From positions 1-7,263 of the forward strand of contig JALOTU010000103.1 of assembly GCA_025457725.1 (NCBI GenBank): a DNA stretch of 7,263 bases, read 5' to 3'. The DNA comes from Verrucomicrobiota bacterium (GTDB taxonomy: Bacteria; Verrucomicrobiota; Verrucomicrobiia; Limisphaerales; DSYF01). Shown here piece by piece: positions 1-6,247 of the stretch. How positions within the stretch are numbered: position 1 is the stretch's first letter; every line of letters begins with the position of its first letter. The notes under the pieces were generated by a model, which worked only from the letters and a program-made list of their open reading frames with translations, ran no database searches and was not told where the DNA came from. The translations under genes were made by a program, and so were the position numbers.

Positions 1-1
1 G

Positions 2-850
2 AATTCCTGGGCCTCCGAACGACTGGCGCGCGAGGGGCTGATGGGCAAGCTCCAGTTCTTCAGCTACTGCTTCATCCCGCTGTCCGTGGGCATGTTCCCG
101 CATCTCTTCCAGCACTGGCTCACCGCCCGGAGCGCAAAGAGTTTCCGCCTCACCGTGGTGGCGCATCCGATCTTCATCATGATTGTCTGGATCCCCTGCG
201 TCCTCATCGGCGTCTGGGGCGCGGCGCATTTCGGCCAGGGGGTGAATCCCAACGCCGTGCTGGGACGGATGGTCAATACCATGGTGCATTCGCCGGTGCT
301 CACCGGGCTGGTGGGCGCGGGGGTGCTGGCGGCAATCATGTCGAGCCTGGATTCCCAGTTCATGTGCCTGGGCACCATGTTCACCAATGACGTGGTGGTG
401 CGGCTGTTCGACCGGGGCCGTTTCACCGACGCGCAGAAAATCCTCCTCGCCCGCGGCTTCATTTTGGGGATTGTGGCCGTCTCCTATGCGTTGTCCGTGG
501 CGCTGGTGAACACGGCGGGGGTGTTTGATCTGGGCGTGTGGTGCTTCAGCGGATTTGCGGCGTTGTTCCCCCTGGTGCTGGCCTCGCTCTACTGGAAGCG
601 CGTCACCAAGGCCGGAGCACTGGCCAGCCTGCTGACCACCGCCGTCGTCTGGGGCGCGCTGTTCTATCGAGACATTCTCGCCGAGAAACCGCCGGGCGCG
701 GAGGATGAACTCCTGGTGGCGGGTATGATGCCCGTGGCCCTCATCACGGCCGCCTCCGCGCTCTCCCTGGTGGCCGTGTCCCTCCTGACCCGGCCGCCCG
801 CGGAGGCCACCGTTTCCAAGTTCTTCATGCCACCCCCCGGAGCGGCTTGA
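2..850 (+). CDS. Sodium:solute symporter (SSS family), C-terminal part, 5' end outside window
   Basis: This is an inner-membrane transporter that would couple solute uptake to a sodium gradient; the substrate cannot be read from the sequence. The frame is open from base 2, so the N-terminal half lies off the left edge, and the ATG at 41 is an internal Met. Of the 282 visible residues, about seven hydrophobic segments are seen (roughly 19-35, 51-78, 97-114, 148-170, 173-198, 205-226 and 236-262). The segment with Ser-Ser-Leu-Asp-Ser at about 114-118, followed by a short loop and Asn-Asp-Val-Val, matches the conserved SSS signature that includes the Na+-site serines of the LeuT fold. The Phe-Pro-His-Leu-Phe-Gln-His stretch near residue 32 also fits this family. 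The tail is Pro/Ala-rich. The adenylating-enzyme gene starts 22 bp downstream on the same strand, which suggests co-transcription. Family assignment is strong; substrate is unknown. Confidence 0.88.
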   Translation, partial: NSWASERLAREGLMGKLQFFSYCFIPLSVGMFPHLFQHWLTARSAKSFRLTVVAHPIFIMIVWIPCVLIGVWGAAHFGQGVNPNAVLGRMVNTMVHSPVLTGLVGAGVLAAIMSSLDSQFMCLGTMFTNDVVVRLFDRGRFTDAQKILLARGFILGIVAVSYALSVALVNTAGVFDLGVWCFSGFAALFPLVLASLYWKRVTKAGALASLLTTAVVWGALFYRDILAEKPPGAEDELLVAGMMPVALITAASALSLVAVSLLTRPPAEATVSKFFMPPPGAA

Positions 851-872
851 GTCACACCCTATCACCAAACCC

Positions 873-1952
873 ATGATCCCCGTTGCGGAACAGGAACTCG
901 AGAAGGCGCGGCAGGCGCTGGATGCGCATGTGCGCGAGATCATTGAATGGCATTTCTCGCCCGAAACCGGCTGCCTGTTCTGGCTGAACTGGGTGAAGAA
1001 ACACTTCGACCCGCGCGGCGAGGTCCGGTCGTATGCCGATCTGGTGGCCCGGTTCCCGCACTTCCAGGACGAATGGCTGCGCGACCTGCAACCGGAAATC
1101 TGGGTTCCAGCCCCGTATCGCGGCCGTCCCTACAACATCTTCGAAACCGGCGGCACCACCGGCATGCCCAAGCAACGCATCGGCTGGGAGGATTACAAGA
1201 TCGATTACGAGGAGTTCAGCGGGAAGGTAAGCGACGACCATTTCCCGCGCGGCGCCGCCTGGATCATGGTCGGTCCCACGGGACCGCGCCGGCTGCGGCT
1301 GGCCATCGAGCACCTGGCCAACTTTCGCGGCAGCCCCTGCTACTTCGTGGATCTGGATCCGCGCTGGGTGAAGAAGCTGATCGGGGGCAAACAGTTCGAT
1401 CAGGCGCGCGCCTACATGGATCATGTGGTGGACCAGGCGGTCACGCTCCTGAAACATCGCAAGATCTGCGGCCTGTTCACCACGCCCAAGCTGCTCGAGG
1501 CCATCGCCGAAAAGGTGAACCTCTACGACGTCGGGATCCGGGGCGTGTTCTGCGGCGGCACCACCATGGCGCCGCAATACGTCCGGTTCATCGTCGAGGA
1601 GGTGCTCGAAAACCGCATCGGGTTCTATCCCACCTACGGCAACACGCTCATGGGCCTGGCCGCCAGCGTCCCGCTCCAGCCGGAAGACCGGTTCTCCATC
1701 ACCTACTACGCGCCGCAACCGCGCGCCGTGTTGCGGGTGGTGAATCCCCAACAGCCCGATGAACTGGTCGGCCACGGGGAATGGGGCCGGGTGGAACTCA
1801 CCACGCTCACGCGCGAATTTTTTATGCCGCGATTCCTGGAGCGCGACGAGGCCATTCGCCGCGCCCCCCGCGCCCCCTACGCCTGGGATGGCGTGGCCGA
1901 GGTCCGGCCCTTTGGGGCGATGGAAAAGACCATCGTCGAAGGGGTGTACTAA
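873..1952 (+). CDS. EhpF-like short adenylate-forming (ANL superfamily) enzyme
   Basis: Probably activates a carboxylic acid as an acyl-adenylate; substrate and acceptor are unknown. Residues 90-100 (Phe-Glu-Thr-Gly-Gly-Thr-Thr-Gly-Met-Pro-Lys) are the ATP-binding A3 loop of ANL enzymes. Tyr255-Gly-Asn-Thr258 fits the A5 motif, but the usual Glu after Thr is Leu. Gly302-Glu-Trp-Gly resembles A6, and Arg324-Asp325 could be the ribose-binding Asp of A7. Only 34 residues follow Asp325, so the mobile C-terminal domain with the A10 lysine is absent; full ANL enzymes have over 500 residues. The N-terminal Trp-His-Phe-Ser-Pro-Glu-Thr-Gly (26-33) recalls proteins annotated as phenazine antibiotic biosynthesis proteins, of which EhpF from Pantoea agglomerans is an atypical short ANL member. 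That match is from memory. The ATG at 873 is the first possible start after the symporter stop, and no clear Shine-Dalgarno site precedes it. No other phenazine genes are visible. A phenylacetate-CoA-ligase-like role is the alternative. Confidence 0.82.
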   Translation: MIPVAEQELEKARQALDAHVREIIEWHFSPETGCLFWLNWVKKHFDPRGEVRSYADLVARFPHFQDEWLRDLQPEIWVPAPYRGRPYNIFETGGTTGMPKQRIGWEDYKIDYEEFSGKVSDDHFPRGAAWIMVGPTGPRRLRLAIEHLANFRGSPCYFVDLDPRWVKKLIGGKQFDQARAYMDHVVDQAVTLLKHRKICGLFTTPKLLEAIAEKVNLYDVGIRGVFCGGTTMAPQYVRFIVEEVLENRIGFYPTYGNTLMGLAASVPLQPEDRFSITYYAPQPRAVLRVVNPQQPDELVGHGEWGRVELTTLTREFFMPRFLERDEAIRRAPRAPYAWDGVAEVRPFGAMEKTIVEGVY

Positions 1953-1953
1953 G

Positions 1954-1969
1954 CCAACGATGCCGTTGG
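1954..1969 (+). terminator. Candidate hairpin just after the adenylating-enzyme stop codon
   Basis: CCAACG (1954-1959) and CGTTGG (1964-1969) form a perfect six-base-pair stem with a four-base loop, starting two bases after the TAA. The position suits transcription termination or 3'-end protection of the upstream mRNA. No U-tract follows (the next bases are ATTAACC), so it is not a textbook intrinsic terminator. Confidence 0.35.
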
Positions 1970-2140
1970 ATTAACCACGAAACACACAAGCCACACGAAA
2001 ACTGGGGACGAAAGCGTGTTCGTCTGACGACGGGGAACAGACCCAATGGTGTGTGGCGTCCGCGGAGCGGAGGTCTCCACCTTCCCGCCTGCTGTTCTTC
2101 TGTGTTCCTTTAGTGTGGTTCCCGTATTTCCTGGTTGAAC
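1968..2140. repeat. Imperfect inverted-repeat element in convergent gap
   Basis: The left arm at 1973-1996 begins AACCACGAAACACAC. Read on the opposite strand, 2136 down to 2113 begins AACCAGGAAATACGG. By hand alignment the two 24-base arms agree at 18 positions without gaps. The interior carries a small palindrome, TCCGC-GGA-GCGGA (2059-2071). The element lies between two genes that converge on it (the + strand adenylating enzyme and the - strand mdh). AC-rich AACCACGAAACAC sequences recur in intergenic DNA of several environmental phyla, from memory only. It could be a MITE-like or other dispersed element, or a large bidirectional terminator structure. No gene is supported here. Confidence 0.5.
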
Positions 2141-2161
2141 CGAATCGTTCCGCTCACAGGC

Positions 2162-3154
2162 TTACTTGCCCAGGAGATCGGCCACCATGCTCTTCTCCTC
2201 CTTCAGCTCGGCCTCCGTCGCCGCGATCTTCGCCTTGCTGAAATCATTGAGCGGAACGTCCAGCACGACGGACCAGTCCTTGCCATTGCTGCGAACCGGG
2301 TAACTGAACATCAGCCCCTTCTCAATGCCGTAGCTGCCGTCCGAGCACACCGCCACGCTGAACCAGTCGCCCTCCCGGGTGGGGGTGGTCAGGTTGCGGA
2401 CGGTGTCCACCACGGCATTGGCGGCGCTCGCGGCACTGCTCAGACCGCGCGCCTTGATGATGGCCGCCCCGCGCTGCTGAACCGTGGCGATGAAATCCTT
2501 CTCCAGCCATTCCCGATGGCCGATGACGTCGGGGACCGGCCGGTTGGTGATGCGGGCGTTGAAGAAGTCGGGATACATGGTGGCGCTGTGATTGCCCCAG
2601 ATGGCCATGTTGCTGACGGCGGTGACCTCCACCCCGGCCTTCCGGGCCAGCTGGGTCTTCGCGCGGTTCTCGTCGAGCATGGTCATCGCAAAGAACTGCC
2701 GGGCCGGCACCCCGGCCGCGTTGGTCATCGCAATCAGTGCATTCGTGTTGCAGGGGTTGCCCACCACCAGGGTGCGCACGTCCTTCGCCGCGTTCCGGGC
2801 AATCGCCCGGCCCTGACCGGTGAAGATCCTGCCGTTGAGCCCGAGCAGATCCTTGCGTTCCATTCCCGCCTTGCGCGGCACCGCCCCGACCAGCAGCGCC
2901 CAGTTGACCCCCTGGAAACCCGCATCCAGGTCGGAGGTGGGCACGATGCCCTTGAGCAGGGGGAACGCGCAGTCGTCGAGCTCCATGCACACCCCCTGCA
3001 GGGCGTTCATCGCCTTCTCATCGGGAATCTCAATGAGATGCAGAATCACCGGCTGGTTGGGTCCGAACATGGCGCCGGAGGCAATGCGGAACAGCAGGGA
3101 ATAACCGATCTGGCCGGCGGCGCCGGTGATCGCAACGCGAATGGGTGTGTTCAT
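2162..3154 (-). CDS. mdh: Malate dehydrogenase (NAD-dependent)
   Basis: Cytoplasmic TCA-cycle enzyme that interconverts malate and oxaloacetate with NAD. At 330 residues it has the length of the Mdh group related to Thermus and cytosolic eukaryotic enzymes. The Rossmann glycine loop is Gly11-Ala-Ala-Gly-Gln-Ile-Gly17. Glu42, in Ile-Glu-Ile-Pro at the end of the second strand, favours NAD over NADP. Arg94 and Arg100 lie in the mobile substrate loop (Pro-Arg-Lys-Ala-Gly-Met-Glu-Arg). Asn133-Pro-Cys-Asn is the conserved cofactor/substrate segment. Asp161 and Arg164 (Leu-Asp-Glu-Asn-Arg) with His189 (Trp-Gly-Asn-His-Ser) complete the catalytic set. The ATG at 3154 is preceded by GGAAGGA on the minus strand (3169-3163) with 8 bases of spacing, the best Shine-Dalgarno site in the window. 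The gene stands alone: it diverges from the bactofilin gene and converges with the adenylating-enzyme gene. All key residues are present, and no break is seen. Confidence 0.97.
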   Translation of the reverse strand: MNTPIRVAITGAAGQIGYSLLFRIASGAMFGPNQPVILHLIEIPDEKAMNALQGVCMELDDCAFPLLKGIVPTSDLDAGFQGVNWALLVGAVPRKAGMERKDLLGLNGRIFTGQGRAIARNAAKDVRTLVVGNPCNTNALIAMTNAAGVPARQFFAMTMLDENRAKTQLARKAGVEVTAVSNMAIWGNHSATMYPDFFNARITNRPVPDVIGHREWLEKDFIATVQQRGAAIIKARGLSSAASAANAVVDTVRNLTTPTREGDWFSVAVCSDGSYGIEKGLMFSYPVRSNGKDWSVVLDVPLNDFSKAKIAATEAELKEEKSMVADLLGK

Positions 3155-3162
3155 AGATATCG

Positions 3163-3169
3163 TCCTTCC
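3163..3169 (-). promoter_or_regulatory. Ribosome binding site of mdh
   Basis: GGAAGGA on the minus strand ends 8 bases before the mdh ATG. It supports the start at 3154 and stands out because most other starts in the window lack such a site. Confidence 0.7.
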
Positions 3170-3200
3170 AGTAATCAGATCTCAGGTTCCAAAGAACGCC

Positions 3201-3230
3201 ATGATAACGAATTCCGGAGGGCTGGTGCAA
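3201..3230 (-). promoter_or_regulatory. Candidate sigma-70 promoter of mdh
   Basis: On the minus strand TTGCAC (3230-3225) and TATCAT (3206-3201) are separated by 18 bases. TATCAT matches the -10 consensus at five of six positions; the -35 matches only TTG. Transcription would start about 40 bases before the mdh ATG, leaving room for the GGAAGGA site. Prediction by eye only. Confidence 0.4.
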
Positions 3231-3296
3231 GTATCGCGATCTACCCGGACCGCGCCATCCTCCGGGGGCGCAGGAACCTCCGACCTCGAACAGCGC

Positions 3297-3370
3297 ACGT
3301 CCTCCACAGCACCGGACGTCCCGGGTTGGCGTGGCAGGCTGCGGGCCGGGGACGTCCCGCGCTCCGCGCC
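3297..3370. repeat. GC-rich palindrome cluster with repeated ACGTCC
   Basis: ACGTCC occurs at 3297, 3316 and 3352. The last lies in a perfect ten-base palindrome GGGACGTCCC (3349-3358), followed at once by GCGC-TCC-GCGC (3359-3369), another small stem. The cluster lies between the divergent mdh and bactofilin promoters, upstream of both. It may be part of a dispersed intergenic repeat or a regulator-binding region; the sequence alone does not decide. No protein gene is supported in 3155-3443. Confidence 0.4.
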
Positions 3371-3397
3371 TTTTGGAGGACAGACGGGAGATGGGTT

Positions 3398-3425
3398 TTG
3401 ACGGGGACGCCACATCGCCTACACT
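3398..3425 (+). promoter_or_regulatory. Candidate sigma-70 promoter of the bactofilin genes
   Basis: TTGACG (3398-3403) and TACACT (3420-3425) are separated by 16 bases. The -35 matches five of six consensus positions and the -10 four of six. Transcription would begin near 3431-3433, only about a dozen bases before the first ATG (3444) and about two dozen before the second (3456). This favours the second ATG or a nearly leaderless start. Confidence 0.55.
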
Positions 3426-3443
3426 GGGGCTCAATCGCAACTT

Positions 3444-3854
3444 ATGGAACCTGCAATGAACACATCCAAGAACGTGCTCAACAATGATGTTGAGATCAAA
3501 GGCAACCTCAAGTTTTCCGGCGAACTCACCTTCGATGGAAAACTGGACGGGGAAATCAACACCGATGGCGTGCTCAACCTGGGCGAAAACTCGAGCGTGA
3601 CCGGCAACATCAACGCCCAGACGGTGGTCGTGCGCGGCAAGGTGAACGGAAACATCACCGCCAAGGAAAAGATCGACATCAAATCCAAGGCGGAATTGTT
3701 CGGCGACATCCGCTCGGCCAAACTGGTCATCGAGGAGGGCGTGACCTTTGTCGGCAAGACCGAGGTGAACCCGAACAAGGCGACCCCTTCGGCCGCGCCC
3801 AAGCCGTCGGAACCGACCAAGATCCCGGAACCGGTCAAACTGCCCGGACGTTAA
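3444..3854 (+). CDS. Bactofilin (polymer-forming cytoskeletal protein)
   Basis: Bactofilins assemble without nucleotide into filaments that act as membrane-associated scaffolds, often for cell-wall enzymes or polar structures. The 136 residues have the standard family layout: a short polar N-terminus (1-13), a beta-helix core at about 14-108, and a Pro/Lys-rich tail (109-136). The core shows the regular alternation of small hydrophobics with Gly, Asn and Asp that marks beta-helix rungs, for example Lys-Phe-Ser-Gly-Glu-Leu-Thr-Phe-Asp-Gly and Gly-Lys-Val-Asn-Gly-Asn-Ile. ATG at 3456 (Met5) is an alternative start: GGAA lies 6 bases before it, and the candidate promoter is very close to 3444. 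A second bactofilin-type gene begins 31 bp downstream. No M23 peptidase gene, a frequent bactofilin neighbour, is visible. Confidence 0.93.
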   Translation: MEPAMNTSKNVLNNDVEIKGNLKFSGELTFDGKLDGEINTDGVLNLGENSSVTGNINAQTVVVRGKVNGNITAKEKIDIKSKAELFGDIRSAKLVIEEGVTFVGKTEVNPNKATPSAAPKPSEPTKIPEPVKLPGR

Positions 3855-3885
3855 GGGGTCCCGGACCCTGAGCCCCGGGCACTGA

Positions 3886-4581
3886 ATGCCGGCCCGAAAC
3901 ACGGACAAGGTCCAGGTTGCCTGCCCGCATTGCGGTCATCGGCAGGCGGAGTCGCGGGCAGCCATCTCCACGAACTGCCGAAAGTGCGGACAGTACTTTC
4001 GGGTCCAGGAGGAGGCTCCCGCCGTGCCGCGGCCGGGCGCGGCCGCGAAACCCGCGCTCGATCAGCGCCGGATCACCTGTTTCGATTGCGGCACCGAACT
4101 GGAGGTCGCCGCCTCGGCGGAGTCGACGATGTGCAAGCGGTGCAGCAGCTACGTGGATCTGAAGGACTACCGGATCGACAGCGCCGTTTCCAAGAATTTC
4201 AAGACCAAGGGCACATTCCTCATCGAGCCCAAGGGTTATGTGTTCAACACCGAGGCGGTGGTGGAGCATGCGGTGATCAAGGGGCGGTTTCTGGGCAAGC
4301 TGGATGCCCGCGGCACCCTGACCCTGCACAGCAGCGCCCAGATCAAGGGCAGCTTCACCACGGCGCAGCTGATCATCCCGGAAGGAAACCACTTCCACTG
4401 GCCGGAAACCATCCGCAGCCGGAGCGCGGACATATCCGGCGAGTTGGTGGCCAACCTGTCGGCCAGCGGGACGATCTACCTGCGCTCGACCGCCCACCTC
4501 TTTGGCGACGCGGAGGCGGGGAACATCGTGGTTGAAGCAGGCGCCGTGGTGGTCGGGCGACTGAAGATTGGGGCCCTCTGA
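3886..4581 (+). CDS. Double zinc-ribbon bactofilin-family protein
   Basis: A cytoplasmic or membrane-associated polymer-forming protein with two predicted metal-binding modules; its role is not known. Cysteines sit at 13, 16, 31 and 34, and again at 65, 68, 83 and 86, so both modules read C-x2-C-x14-C-x2-C. A linker rich in Ala, Pro and Gly (about 41-58) separates them. Residues about 104-230 are bactofilin-like: rung-type repeats such as Leu-Asp-Ala-Arg-Gly-Thr-Leu-Thr-Leu and Leu-Ser-Ala-Ser-Gly-Thr-Ile-Tyr-Leu-Arg. They form two blocks broken by an irregular segment at 166-183 containing His-Phe-His-Trp-Pro. The TGA directly before ATG 3886 excludes an upstream start in this frame; no Shine-Dalgarno site is seen. 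It lies 31 bp after the plain bactofilin on the same strand, so the two probably share a transcript and may co-assemble. The zinc ribbons could bind protein, nucleic acid or a structural Zn2+. Confidence 0.85.
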   Translation: MPARNTDKVQVACPHCGHRQAESRAAISTNCRKCGQYFRVQEEAPAVPRPGAAAKPALDQRRITCFDCGTELEVAASAESTMCKRCSSYVDLKDYRIDSAVSKNFKTKGTFLIEPKGYVFNTEAVVEHAVIKGRFLGKLDARGTLTLHSSAQIKGSFTTAQLIIPEGNHFHWPETIRSRSADISGELVANLSASGTIYLRSTAHLFGDAEAGNIVVEAGAVVVGRLKIGAL

Positions 4582-4864
4582 TCCCCCACCCCGCCCGACC
4601 ACGGATTCCGCATCCACTCCCACAAGGTGGGGAAGCTGGAGAATCATTGCCGAGAAGCGCCTGACCAATGAGCGCCAAGCGGGTCAGTGCTCAGGAAGGG
4701 CTGCTTTTCCTTCCGGCCGCAGTGCGGTGGTAGGGCCGTGTGTTTGCGTGGGCCACACTGCCCCAAGGCCTCTGTAAAGCGGTTCACCCCTGCGGCGCCG
4801 TTTGATACTTCAACCCGTCCGCTCCGCCACCCCGGCGAGCCGGCTCCGTCACCGCATCGTCAGC
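4582..4864. other. Convergent intergenic spacer with small hairpins only
   Basis: This 283-bp gap separates the zinc-ribbon bactofilin (+) from glmM (-), so both transcripts should end here. Small inverted repeats are visible: CCCAC/GTGGG (4619-4631), GGAAGG/CCTTCC with a nine-base T-ending loop (4694-4714), CCGC/GCGG (4717-4727) and CCGG/CCGG (4832-4843). None is followed by a clear U-tract on either strand. No tRNA-like fold, convincing reading frame or longer repeat was seen. Confidence 0.5.
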
Positions 4865-6247
4865 TCAAGCCCCGACGTGCCTGGCGATGGCGTCGCAAAT
4901 GCGCGTGCTCCATTCCTGCAGGACCCGGTCGTCCGGGCCTTCGATCAGCAGGCGGGCCTTGGGTTCGGTGCCGGAGTAGCGCAGCAGCACACGCCCGCCG
5001 GCGGGCTTGACCTTGCCCTCCGCCTCCGCCACCAGGGCCAGCACGCCATCCAGTTCCTCGAAGGGTTTCTTGTCCCGCACCCGCACATTGGTGACCCGCT
5101 GCGGAAACCGGGTCCAGCACTTGGCCAGTTGCGAAAGCGGCTGGTCCTTGGATTTCATGATCCGCAGCATTTGCAGCGCGGCCACCAACCCGTCGCCGGT
5201 GGTGCAGTGGTCGCGAAAGATCAGGTGCCCGCTCTGCTCCCCGCCAAAGTTGAATCCCGCCCGCAACATCTCATCGATGACGTAACGGTCGCCCACCGGC
5301 GTGCGCAGCACGCGTCCGCCCGCCGTGCGGATCGCCGCATCCAAACCCGCATTGCTCATCACCGTGGAGACCAGGGTCTTCTCCACCAACGTCCCCTGCT
5401 CCAGCATTTCCAGGGCGGCAATGGCCATGATGTCGTCCCCGTCCACCATCGTGCCGGTTTCGTCGCAGAGCAGGACCCGGTCGGCGTCGCCGTCGTGCGC
5501 AATGCCCAGGTGCGCCCGATGCTCGCGGGCGAGGGCGCACACGCCCTCGGGATGCATCGACCCGCAGTCCTTGTTGATGTTCACGCCATTGGGCTGGTTG
5601 CCGACCACCACCACCTCGGCGCCGAGCTCGCGCAGCACGCAGGGGGTGGCCTTGTAGGCGGCGCCATGGGCGCAGTCCACCGCCACGCGCAACCCTTCCA
5701 GCGTCATGCCCCGCGGAAAGGAGGCCTTGGCATATTCAATGTAACGGCCCAACGCATCGTCAATGCGCACGGCCTTGCCAATCTCATGGGCCGTCGGCCG
5801 GACCTTTTCAATCTCGCCACTGAACACCAAACCCTCAATCCGCGCCTCAATCTGGTCGTCCAGCTTGTAGCCGTCCGCACGGAAGAACTTGATGCCGTTG
5901 TCGGCGTAGGGATTGTGCGAGGCGGTGATGACAATGCCCGCATCCGCGCGCAGACTGCGGGTGACATAGGCCACGCCCGGGGTCGGCAGGGGTCCGATGA
6001 GCAACACGTCCACCCCCATCGACAGCACGCCGGAAGAGATGGCATTCTCGATCATGTAGCCGGACAGCCGCGTATCCTTGCCAATCACAATCTTGTGCCG
6101 GCCCTGTCCGCGCGGCCGGGTCTCGAGATTCTTGAAGACGTGCGCCGCGGCCCGGCCCAGCTTCAAGGCGGTCTCGGCGGTGACGGGTTCGATGTTGGCG
6201 GTGCCGCGAACACCGTCGGTTCCGAAGATTTTGCGATCGTAACTCAT
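4865..6247 (-). CDS. glmM: Phosphoglucosamine mutase
   Basis: Converts glucosamine-6-phosphate to glucosamine-1-phosphate, the step before UDP-GlcNAc in peptidoglycan (and LPS) precursor synthesis, in the cytoplasm. All four active-site motifs of the alpha-D-phosphohexomutase family are present in the 460 residues. The phosphoserine loop is Thr108-Ala-Ser110-His-Asn-Pro. The Mg2+ loop is Asp252-Gly-Asp254-Ala-Asp256-Arg. The sugar-binding loop is Gly336-Glu-Gln-Ser-Gly-His341. The phosphate-binding loop is Arg423-Tyr-Ser-Gly-Thr-Glu-Pro429. The N-terminal Phe-Gly-Thr-Asp-Gly-Val-Arg-Gly is typical of GlmM, and the Glu-Gln-Ser-Gly-His loop favours GlmM over phosphomannomutase. The length is close to the usual 445-460. 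The start at 6247 is downstream of ybbR in the same direction, separated by a hexanucleotide repeat; an AGGAA lies 14 bases before the ATG, rather far for a ribosome site. Expression probably depends on the upstream cdaA-ybbR transcript. Confidence 0.97.
   Translation of the reverse strand: MSYDRKIFGTDGVRGTANIEPVTAETALKLGRAAAHVFKNLETRPRGQGRHKIVIGKDTRLSGYMIENAISSGVLSMGVDVLLIGPLPTPGVAYVTRSLRADAGIVITASHNPYADNGIKFFRADGYKLDDQIEARIEGLVFSGEIEKVRPTAHEIGKAVRIDDALGRYIEYAKASFPRGMTLEGLRVAVDCAHGAAYKATPCVLRELGAEVVVVGNQPNGVNINKDCGSMHPEGVCALAREHRAHLGIAHDGDADRVLLCDETGTMVDGDDIMAIAALEMLEQGTLVEKTLVSTVMSNAGLDAAIRTAGGRVLRTPVGDRYVIDEMLRAGFNFGGEQSGHLIFRDHCTTGDGLVAALQMLRIMKSKDQPLSQLAKCWTRFPQRVTNVRVRDKKPFEELDGVLALVAEAEGKVKPAGGRVLLRYSGTEPKARLLIEGPDDRVLQEWSTRICDAIARHVGA

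Noticed and set aside
1..6. Window begins exactly with GAATTC, an EcoRI site
   Set aside because: It could mark a cloning boundary, but a single six-base match at the edge proves nothing, and the reading frame runs through it normally.
852..1775. 307-codon open frame on the - strand opposite the adenylating enzyme
   Set aside because: The opposite strand has clear ANL motifs; this frame has only low-complexity Gly/Ala/His/Arg composition.
2135..3487. Long open frame of 450 codons on the + strand opposite mdh
   Set aside because: It is antisense to an intact mdh, has no family motifs, and runs through both intergenic regions.
3835..4668. 277-codon open frame on the - strand opposite the zinc-ribbon bactofilin
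   Set aside because: The + strand has regular zinc-ribbon and beta-helix patterns; the minus frame has no recognisable domain and spans the spacers.
4777..4800. GGTTCACCCC stretch resembling a tRNA T-loop
   Set aside because: It does not match the GGTTCRANNCC pattern, and no acceptor, D or anticodon arms fit around it.
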